From Trissonchulus latispiculum (taxonomy: Eukaryota > Nematoda > Enoplea > Enoplida > Ironidae): a stretch of DNA of 64,000 nucleotides. The stretch is taken from positions 1 to 64,000 of the forward strand of contig JASAND010021982.1 in assembly GCA_030248195.1 (NCBI GenBank), in the 5' to 3' direction. Positions 55,701 to 64,000 of this stretch are shown one piece after another; the first letter of the stretch is position 1; each line of letters begins with the position of its first letter. A model generated the notes under the pieces. The model was not told the DNA's origin. It made no database searches and was given only the letters and a program-made list of their open reading frames with translations. The position numbers and the translations under genes are program-made.

Positions 55701-58700
55701 GCTCCACAGCAAGATAGGGTAAGGTGGTTCTATGATAAAAGTTTAGTTTAGTTCCCCCCATCCCTGCCCCAGCACAGCACTCCACAGCCACTTTGAGCAT
55801 GCACTTTTATGAGAAAAGTTGCTCAGCTCACTTGAAGCTTTCATTTGGTACCAAATTTGTGACCACGTTTGAAAATTTTCATTTTCGACCCAAAATCTCC
55901 TAAGACCCCACCTCTACCCCAGCAGCACAGCACTCTACAGCCACTTTGAGCATGCACTTTTATGAGAAAAGTTGCTCAAAGACCCCGCCTCTACCCTAGC
56001 ACAGCACTCTACAGCCACTTTGAGCATGCACTTTTATGAGAAAAGTTGCTCAGCTCACTTGGGGCTTTCATTTGGTACCAAATTTGACCACTTTTGAAAA
56101 TTTTCATTTTCGACCCAACCCGACCTGGCCCCAAGAAGGTCATGTGGAACCAGCCCAGCAAAATGAGTGGGTCGGACGGCAAAACGGAGACCGAGAATGA
56201 GCTGGGCGCACCAGAAAATCCCTATAGACAAAGTTTCGAGAGGCCAAGTAAAGCCTACTATGGACCTTCCGGAAGCGGTTACCGACCTGACCTCTCAGAC
56301 GGTCAAGTGGAACCAGCCCAGCAAATTGGATGAATCGGGCAGCAAAACTGATGGCGGGAATGGATTCTCCGTCCCAAAAAACCTTTATATGCACGGTTTG
56401 TGAAGTCATCTTGAAAAATAAGCGAAATAACTAAGTTCAAAGTCGGACCCAACATTCACCAACTTTGGCGGGCAACTGTGGCGCTGTGGCGCAACATATC
56501 AAAAATTCGACTTCAAACGTCATAATCTGGATATATGTCCTTATCAACCATATATAACTTGTTTGGTGTGTATTTCCACAAAGAGCTGGAAAGAAGCTAA
56601 TCCCAGGAATACTTTTCGCCATTTCGACGTTCAGAGCCGACTTTGTGGCGCCACTGTGGCGCTGCGGCGCACTGTGGCGCGGCGGCGACTACATAATATA
56701 TCGAAACTCAATAGCCTATATATTGATGATATACCGCAATAGGCGTCTTCCCTTCGCTACATTCTGTGAAAGAGGCTACAAAATGGTGACATACGAGGGT
56801 AAAACGGAGACACCGGAAAAAAACATCGCCGGCATAACTGCCGGCGGGTGCAACTTTTTAACGGTAAGTGCTAGGGGGATGAAATTTTCCAATCATACTA
56901 AACTCGACACGGACTTTGTTCTTTTGCGCACAAAATTTGCGCAGGATCTGCGCAGGAATCTGTGCAGCCCCTGCGCAGAGCCTCTGAAGGCTGTCATTGG
57001 GGCGTTTTGACTCATATTATAGGGGCAGTGTTTTTTTGCTCAAAAACGCGTGTAATTACACACTTTTTTCTGGAAAATAGCAAACAATTTTTGGCGACTG
57101 TGTAACGTTACACAGAAATTTTGGACAAGTTTTGCCAAATAGTGGGAACTTTTTCCAATGCGCATTAATTTGTTTCCACATATTTGTCGTTTCTGGGGGG
57201 CTTCGCCCCCCCCCAGACCCCCTTCTACGCCATTTATCATATTTTATTTTTGGTGATGAATTGCGGAAATAACTCGCTTTTCCTGTGTATCTATACGTAC
57301 CTAACAATCGGTTCGTCTTTACTACATTTGTTCATTCATTCACTTCCCTTCAATTTTAATTTTAATTTTAACAATTTAAATTTAAATTTAATTTTTTAAT
57401 TTAATTTTTCAATTTAAAATTTTAATCAATTTTTATTTGCTCTACCAAGTCAAAATTATCCAAACTAAATCTTGCTGCTGCTTTTCCTTTCTCTAGCTAA
57501 GTAGTACGTACGTTTCTATGAATGCAGCCCGTTGCGTTTATATCATTGCTTAATTTTTTAATTTTATCATGTTAATTTGGTGAAGCTTTACCAATTTTTG
57601 CTGTAAATTTGAGTTTTCAAATTTCCCTTATAAAGAAGCTGCTTCGAAAACACCGCGAAATAATTAGTTCCCATTACCGATATACTTAATACATATACAT
57701 ATACGTGGTAAATAATCGGGAGAAAATTAGAAACCTTTAGGTAGTTATATACACACTTTTTTCTGAAAAATAGCAAATTTTTTTGGCGAAGTGTGTAACA
57801 TTACACATAAGCCGTCGGCGAAAAAAAAACACTGTATAGGGGTCGCTACCGCGACCCCTATGATAACTCAAAACCAAAAAAGTAGAAATTTTCTGTGCAC
57901 GGCTTTCAGACAAGCGGAAAATTTTCCTGAAAAAATCGCGTTAGTACCATGTACCAATCTTTCTGGACATATAAAAGCGGTGCCCTTTGAAATTGCAAGG
58001 GAAATTTCAGAAAAATTTCACGAAAAGAAAGATCTCATCAATCCAGTTCAGAAAATATATACTTTGTGGTAGCTATCCTGAAGTGTTCTTGAGACATAAA
58101 GAAAACAATTTCGCTTTCTGCATTTTGTGGAAAGTAGAATCTGTTTGTGGAAAGTACATCTTTCATAAAAAGGATTGAAAGGGAAATAGTCAAGCTTGAG
58201 AAGAGTTAATTCCTGCCTTCCCTGCACCTGCCACTTTGGAAAGCTACATAGGCCAGATGAAGCAGAGAGCAGCAGCTTACCCAAAATTTACTGCTAAAAA
58301 TATGAAACACGAACCATATCTCTTTTACTCTAACTCTCCCAACATACCAAGGGTCGGTGGTTCACCAGCCGTTACGACAGCTGGCCCGGTCTCTTGACCA
58401 GTCGGGGGTAACAGCTGCAGATTGGCATCTGGGAGGGGGGCCGGCCTAGGTGGGTCCAGCCGGGCAGCGTAGAGAGCGGAAGGGGTCCAGGACTTTCGCT
58501 CCAGCAAAACATTACGATAGACCTACAAACAAAAAGATATTATACATAGCTACAAACAAATAGCATATTATCACCAAAAGCGTATCATACTCCCTGTTAT
58601 TCTGATAAAGATGACACTTGCGAAGAACTGTCTAATAATATGCATATTGCAAAAAATAGTAAGAAAAATAAATTTTGAACTCTTTGAATGTTACTAGCTT

Positions 58701-61700
58701 ACCTGCGGTGGTTCGATCCCCTATCAAAAACCACCCTAAAAACTCTACCCCCGCCCTCCCGAAAAACCATTTTTCGGTTAAATTTTCCAAAAAACGTTCC
58801 ACTTAGACTATAATAATTAATGATAATTTAATGCTAAAATTTAAACCACATTAAAATCGTCTAATGCGGTGAGGTAACAGTGCTATGCATGGGTAGCTAT
58901 CTGTTCGGCAGCTAGCCAAGCAAATATGATAAAAATCAACAGCTCTTTGATGACTTACACGACTTCTTGCCTGCGGCTGGAAGCGGTAATAGCGCATGAT
59001 GTCTTGAAAGGAAACGTCCACTTCTGTGACCTAAAAAAGCAAAAAACACTGACAGAGGTCAAGAGTACATGCATGAAACTCTTAATATTCTATTATGTAC
59101 ACTCATATTCAATACTTAGCCTACCACAAGACGACTTGGCAGACATGAGCCACAACTATGCGCTCTTGAGCGCTATTGCAGGGGGGTGTCCATATCAAGA
59201 AGTCTGTACTGCTAACAGATGGGCGCCAGATATGACTTCAAATTTTGCATTCGCTGATATCTGGATATCCGGTTATCCGCCTATTCAAAACAGAGTTTTG
59301 AAAAAAGTTCCATCTCAGTTAAAACTCAATTTTTCAGCAATGTTTCGTTGTGCTGTGAATTTCTATCAACAAGCCAAGCTACAGCCTTGGTTTCAAAAGT
59401 ATTTTCTGATAGCTTTTTGAAAAATTTTCAAATTATTGAATTTTTGGTCAACAATTTGCTAATGTTTCATGGCTTTATCTTTTAATGTGAACGGATACGG
59501 GTATTTTCTCAATTCAGACGTTAACCGGATATCCGAATATTCGGATCACCAGTGCCAAGCCAAGTGCTAACCTTTACGCTGTGCAGACATTAAATATATA
59601 CAGTTTGACTTTTTTTAAAAAATATACAAAAATTAAAATCCGGTTTCATTCCAGACCCAGGGCCGCCCCACTTTTCTTCACATCTTTCATTCCTGAAGTC
59701 AAACTTCCACCTTTTACAAAATCAGCAATCGTGCCAATTTTAAGATTTAACTCGTTCCAATTCACACCGAAAAAGTATAGGAATCAAACTATATATACCT
59801 TAGCAATAACATAAATCGTGCACATCAGGATGCTGTCTAGGTGTCGATTTTTCAGGAGGTCCGTTTCCTCTCGGAAAATCCACTCCAGGAGGGTCCAACA
59901 CTCCTGTTCCAGTGGTTCTGGGGAACCACCGGTCAGTCGTTCACACAGATCATGCAGCCGCACATAGCTCAGATAGTAGATCTGTAAAACAGTTACCAGT
60001 TTCAATAGAAGAAATAAAAATCAACAGATTATAATGTTATGAACTTGGGACGTACTACAGTACTGGTAGCAAAGAATCCACAAGTTAGTAGTAAAATAAT
60101 GCAGCGTAAAATAGATAACGAAGAACCTATAATAGTATTATAAAAAATATAGTGTATAAAATACGTAAAGTTCAAAACTGACCGTTTACGCAGGTTCATC
60201 GCGGTTTCGTGTCGCATTCACAAAACCCTGCAAGTTTAGGTGAACGTTTGCAAACCTTACAAGAATTGCTCGCAGCGTTAACTCGTCCAGACCAAAGTTT
60301 CCAGGACAAAATACGTATTTCACAAAACTGAACAGTTATTTGATATGATTTTGATATATTTGATTTTGATCTGGTTTACGTACCTTTCGGAAAAACAGCG
60401 CCAAAGAATTGGAGTGCTTTTTAATGGATCTATTATTGTCTCCACATTCAGAACCACCATTAGTATCATCTGTCGTCGATTTTTTGAGATTATCCGGCAG
60501 TTTTATTACACCCACAGGGCCTTCGATATCCTAAAAACTCCAACCGTCAATCAGCATGATAAATTGTATGTATATAGGATCAATAAGGTTACTTTTGCAA
60601 ACTCAGTCACACAAATTTTATCACTTAATGTAAGCACTTTAGTTGGTTTTCGGCGGGGCAACAAAGGTTGGGCAGAAAACTTAATTTTAAATTGCTTCAA
60701 CAGCTATCAAACCAGTAAAGTAGAAGCAATTTTTCTGCCCATATTTTATCCCAATTTCGTACAGCTTTATAGCTACTCTAGCATATTATAGTACGTACAA
60801 TAATGGAAAAGTTACCTACTAGTAAAACAGAAATAAAATAAAATAAAATAATAGTGCAACAGAAAAACGTATAAATTCAGATGCGAAAAATCACATTCGT
60901 TCAAATCGCATATGTTAGTACTTAGTGTATACGACATCTGTCCCAGCTAGAATAGTACGTCGGACTTTAACGATATAGGCAAGCTCCTCAGTGCTGCAAC
61001 AACAGGGAATCAAAGAGAGTGTTACACAATTTTTTCAAAAAATATTAATTCCATAAATAAACTGTTCACACACAAAAGTGTATAGTATACCTCCTGTTTG
61101 GGCATTTTTGTGGGGGAAGCCCCGTCCCCCTCATCCTCGTGACAGTCGTCCGGCGGGGCGGGGGAGCTGTTTTTCTGCTGCGCAGTGGCGGCCCGGGTAT
61201 TCCGAGAGGGCCCACCTTCCTCTAGGAAATTCAGTTTTCGTTTGGCCACCGACGGAGAACCACCAGACAGAGAAGACCTGCTGAGAGTTGAGGATGAGGT
61301 CAGTGGACTGGCAAAACGACCATCCGCACCAAACGGAGTATCTGAAATCAGAGAATCAGAAAGAGGATTAATTTAGGCTCTCTTCTGTTTCGGACTAAGG
61401 CTTTGTCTTAATGACTTCAGGGAAGGCGTTTTTCATAGATTTTTCTATCAAAATAATAGGTTTTCTTATGGCGACTAACTAAAGGGCAGAAGCTTTTTCC
61501 TTGACTTTCTTATTAAATCAGGATCAAGAAAACATATACGTAGCTTAAACTATTGTACGTTTCGGACTACAGGGTTTGCCTTTGGTGACTACAGGGCAGC
61601 TGTTTTTCACAGAATTGTTCAACAAAAACATTAAGAAAACATACAGGAGGGGTAAAGCTGGAGTGTTTCGGTTGGTGGGCCTATTGATGAACTTGAGTGA

Positions 61701-62821
61701 AAAATTGAACGAAAAGTGTTGTGTGAACGTTTGGAAAAATAAATACGATTGATACTGTAGAGGGCAGGCTGCCTTTCTTTCAAATTTCGATGACGTAAAA
61801 ACGCTCAACGCCCATTTTTAGATTCTCAAAGGTTAAATTAAACAATTACGTACTAGAAACAGGACAATACAAAGAAGAACATAAAATATGGCACTAAATA
61901 TACCGTGACTGCATCACACACAGTATGTACACATAGAGATGATACCTGAGCAAGGAGTTTTCCCGAGAAGCGGAAGGAGGGGGGGGGGTATTTTATTGAG
62001 TCTTCAGTAAGCACCATAAACATCATTGAATCCGGTGCGACATTTAAGGCTAAAATTTTTAGAGCCCTGCGCTCCAAATTTTAGCCTTAAATTACGCACC
62101 GGATTCAATAATGTTTATGGTGTTTACTGAAGACTCAATAAAATTTCACCTATCTAACCCTTTACGAAAGAAGTATGTACGTACTTACAACACGGACTGA
62201 CCTGTTGCTCTAGAAGGAAGCGTTTTCACAGTACCACCAAAGCACACCTATAAACAAGCATGTAGCAGGCAATAGGCTAAAGACTGAAAATTGAATTAGT
62301 TTTGGGGAAAAATTTGGGCACCGAAAAAATCCCGGAGGAGGAGCAAAAATCCCGAGATGGGCGATTCAAGAGGGGGGGAAAGGTATTTCATGAGGAAGGT
62401 CAATTTCAGGGGGCGCGTCTCCACATGCAAAAATGAGCTGTACTAAGCATATCTCAATTCTTAAAAGCTCGTAGAAGTGATATCTGTACTACGTATGTCT
62501 ATATATTCTAAATTCTTAAAAGCATGTAGCAGCAATTTTTGTACTAAACATTTTCTCACTTTTTATCCTACCCTGTCATTAGCACCGACGACAAGGTCAC
62601 AGAAACCAGCCCAACTGCTACAAAATACTAATTAATACTTTTACAGCCGATTTTCCCTTCCAGAATGGAAGAAAAACTGTTCCCTAAAATCAGCCCAAAA
62701 CACCACAACTTACCTGTTCACAGGAAGGCAATGAGCCAATCTTTTCTCGGGCATCCTCCATGGCCTCCCACAGCGGCGATGTCTCAGTCCAGACCATTTC
62801 TTCCAAAATTCGATCCTCAAT
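52764..62821 (-). CDS. Retinoblastoma-family pocket protein, RBL1/RBL2 (p107/p130)-like, 3' ten exons
   Basis: Exons in transcript order: 62821-62714, 62247-62202, 61341-61091, 60530-60384, 59981-59799, 59030-58959, 58522-58348, 54470-54175, 53823-53632, 52973-52764 (TAG). All joins keep frame and give 559 residues. Pocket proteins act in the nucleus, binding E2F/DP and repressing cell-cycle genes. Matches: ETSPLWEAM before the spacer; LALFFRK then IYYLSYVRLHDLC opening the B pocket; NRHLDSILMCTIYVIAK; FQDIMRYYRFQPQA; VYRNVLL; after a Ser/Gly-rich insert, GDLIKFYNQVF, diagnostic of p107/p130; and DLCAINAMLRAGS near the end. CDK-type sites ISPRK and VSPMK occur. The A pocket and N terminus lie beyond 62821, probably past 64000. 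Intron 58347-54471 is 3.9 kb and full of repeats. p107 versus p130 cannot be assigned. Confidence 0.92.
53270..53520. mobile_element. MITE related to 40901-41158, in an RBL intron
   Basis: CTAAGAGTGTGACTGACAAG at the left and AAGAGTGTGATGCTTGACAC at the right, with inner inverted CACACTCTTAATT and ATTAAGAGTGTG. CAAGAGTACACAATAA precedes it. Located between the last two RBL exons. Confidence 0.55.
54052..54100. repeat. Short palindrome TATCAAGAGTACATAATA
   Basis: TATCAAGAGTACATAATAAC is followed by its inverted copy (TATTATGTATTCTTGATA). The motif also starts or ends repeats near 8212, 9580, 53269 and 59061-59105. It is likely a minimal MITE. Confidence 0.6.
54530..54645. repeat. Copy of the 38.6-kb dispersed repeat in an RBL intron
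   Basis: AGAGCGCTCACAGTGCCCAT, CCTGTTTCGGACCAATGC and GCCTTAGTGACTGCAGGC match 38975-39070. Similar fragments occur at 61377-61445 and 61560-61620. Confidence 0.65.
54683..55025. mobile_element. Foldback element in the large RBL intron
   Basis: Arms 54683-54763 and 54948-55025 are inverted copies (TTTTTCGAAAAATACCACTT; CAAAATTTGAAAGTA). No ORF, no clear target duplication. Confidence 0.75.
55198..55573. mobile_element. Foldback element in the large RBL intron
   Basis: Arms of about 115 bases, 55198-55313 and 55459-55573, are inverted (GAGTCAACATGGAACATGTA, CTGGTGAGGTTGGAAAGTGC). Opposite strands therefore give near-identical short ORFs, which are not genes. Confidence 0.85.
55780..56110. 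repeat. 147-bp satellite relative in the large RBL intron
   Basis: Between two and three copies of the unit seen at 63330-64000 (CTACAGCCACTTTGAGCATG, AAAGTTGCTCAGCTC, TTTCATTTGGTACCAAATTT). The middle copy is internally deleted. Confidence 0.85.
56125..56400 (+). repeat. Diverged duplication of about 160 bp with coding-like phrases
   Basis: Two units share CGACCTG, TGGAACCAGCCCAGCAAA and GGCAAAAC/AGCAAAAC. Read in different frames they give VMWNQPSKMSGSDGKT and VKWNQPSKLDESGSKT. This may be an exon relic or a repeat; no splice model or family was recognised. Confidence 0.4.
57026..57834. mobile_element. hAT-like nonautonomous element with palindromic subterminal motifs
   Basis: The ends are CAGTGTTTTTTTGC and, inverted, CAGTGTTTTTTTTTCGC. 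TATAGGGG flanks both sides (57018-57025, 57835-57842). Palindromic TGTAANNTTACACA motifs occur at about 57050-57062, 57099-57117 (TGTGTAACGTTACACA) and 57793-57810. A direct repeat ACACACTTTTTTCTG...AATAGCAAA lies at both ends. It sits in the large RBL intron. Confidence 0.85.
59255..59550. repeat. GGATATCC-rich fragment, possible hAT-like relic
   Basis: CTGGATATCCGGTTATCCG at the left and CGGATATCCGAATATTCGGA near 59540 resemble subterminal arrays, and the right side runs into CACCAGTG. A matching left end and target duplication were not found. Confidence 0.35.
61990..62144. mobile_element. Foldback element carrying the satellite motif ACGCACCGGATT
   Basis: ATTTTATTGAGTCTTCAGTA is inverted at the right end (TACTGAAGACTCAATAAAAT). 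The arms run inward through CATTGAATCCGGTGCG and CGCACCGGATTCAATAATG to TTTAGCC. It lies in the RBL intron between 62202 and 61341. Confidence 0.85.
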
Positions 62822-63325
62822 CTTAAATATTTTTTAAAATCTTAAAACGTTACGTGAAACTACACACCAGTACTCACTAGTAAGCTGTTACTAACTTTAA
62901 CACATTTAATACACGTGTAATTTATGAAAACGTAGTTATATACTTTCAGATGACAATGCTAAAATGTACACTACCCTACGTACACCTGGGGTCCCGGTAT
63001 TAATTTTCCGTGTCGGATTAACATGGAAGCGTGGCATCATTCCTTAGATATGCTACCGAGCTGTTGGATCCACGCTCAGCATCTCATGGAAGTCTTGGAT
63101 CATCAACATGCGAAGATGTGTGCTGGATTTCTGCTTGCTGAAGTGCCCTCATATAGCATTCTGCTGACAAGCCCAGATCAGAAGAAGAAACGTACACTAT
63201 ATATACAAGTAACAAAAATGCTCCGCACAAAAGAGGATAATATGTGTGTGTTGGCTGTGTCTATATATCCTTTAAATTCGAAGTAAAGAAGTAAAGACAA
63301 CAGTTTCATAGGCAGGTGACGTTAT
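62822..63325. other. RBL intron; no exon recognised
   Basis: The next RBL exon upstream should encode the end of the A pocket, but nothing matching was found on the minus strand. An 87-residue plus-strand frame at 63023-63286 has Trp/His/Met-rich composition and no recognised family. Confidence 0.45.
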
Positions 63326-63329
63326 TTGA

Positions 63330-64000
63330 CACAGCCAGTTTGGGTGGGTGGCTCCATGACAAGTTGTTCCGTTCGCTTAGGACTTTCATTTGACACAACT
63401 TTGACCACTTTTAAAAAAAATTCCATTTTTGACCTATATATAAAATCGCCTAAGTCCCCACCCCAGCACTCTACAGCCATTTTGAGCACGCAGTTCTATG
63501 ACAAAAGTTGCTCAGCTCGCTTAGGGCTTTCATTTGGTACCAAATTTGACCACTTTTGAAAAATTTCATTTTCGACCGAAAATCGCCTAAGTCCCCACCC
63601 CGCCCTACCACAGCACCCTACAGCCACTTTGGGTATGCAGTTCTATGACAAAAGTTGCTCAGCTCGCTTAGTGCTTTCATTTGGTACCAAATTTGACCAC
63701 TTTTGAAAAATTTCATTTTTGACCGAAAATCGCCTAAGTCCCCACCCCACCCCACCACAACACTCTACAGCCACTTTGAGCATGCAGTTCTATGACAAAA
63801 GTTGCTCAGCTCGCTTAGTGCTTTCATTTGGTACCAAATTTGACCACTTTTGAAAAATTTCATTTTTGACCGAAAATCGCCTAAGTCCCCACCCCACCCC
63901 ACCACAACACTCTACAGCCACTTTGAGCATGCAGTTCTATGACAAAAGTTGCTCAGCTCGCTTAGGGCTTTCATTTGGTACCAAATTTGACCACTTTTGA
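63330..64000. repeat. 147-bp satellite array, continues past the window
   Basis: Copies start at intervals of exactly 147 bases (CAGCCA at about 63474, 63621, 63768 and 63915). Each has GTTGCTCAGCTCGCTTAG, TTTGGTACCAAATTTGACCA and CGCCTAAGTCCCCACCCC. The first unit is more diverged. Same family as 55780-56110. Confidence 0.95.

Noticed and set aside
60940..60996. Possible RBL exon after TTGTTGCAG encoding TEELAYIVKVRR
   Set aside because: Its entry phase does not match the flanking exons, which already join in frame without it.
63023..63286. 87-residue plus-strand ORF near the right edge
   Set aside because: No recognised domain, no neighbouring exon and no homologous copy in the window.

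Overview
This window is nuclear DNA from an animal, most likely a bilaterian invertebrate. It has spliced genes with GT-AG introns, a serotonin-receptor-type GPCR, an RBL1/RBL2-type retinoblastoma gene, tRNA-derived SINEs, cut-and-paste transposon remnants and Polinton-like elements. The species cannot be named from the sequence. All exon joins below were made by eye from reading frame, splice consensus and remembered family sequences; no search was run.

Layout. (1) 1-2.5 kb: right end of a Polinton/Maverick- or adintovirus-like element, with its family B DNA polymerase gene (open at the left edge) and a broken terminal inverted repeat (TIR). It is followed by a 43-bp satellite to 3.7 kb. (2) 7-27.5 kb, plus strand: three related units of a small four-helix membrane protein family (MS4A/CD20-like). 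The first is only a terminal exon (7275-7529). The second (15547-17939) and third (25087-27504) look complete and share intron phases. The DNA between them is packed with transposons, several nested. (3) 28.9-32.1 kb, minus strand: a two-exon aminergic GPCR of 5-HT2 type, 630 residues, ending in a PDZ-ligand-like tail. (4) 32-46 kb: no convincing gene; SINEs, tRNA-like sequences, MITEs and microsatellites. (5) 46.57-48.77 kb: a 2.2-kb internally deleted relative of the left-hand element, with 210-bp TIRs, a NADAR (YbiA-like) gene and a fusion ORF ending in the polymerase C terminus. (6) 48.8-52.7 kb: foldback and inverted-repeat elements. (7) 52.76-62.82 kb, minus strand: ten 3' exons of an RBL1/RBL2-like gene (559 residues to the stop); its 5' end lies beyond the window. 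Its introns carry foldbacks, a hAT-like element and a 147-bp satellite that recurs at the right edge.

The strongest unusual signals are: the NADAR gene travelling in a polymerase-deleted Polinton-like element; its fusion ORF, kept open by a short deletion; and a set of transcript-free, hAT-like elements. Six elements carry 8-bp target duplications (five exact, one 7/8), and four of them are built around their own GC-rich subterminal repeat.
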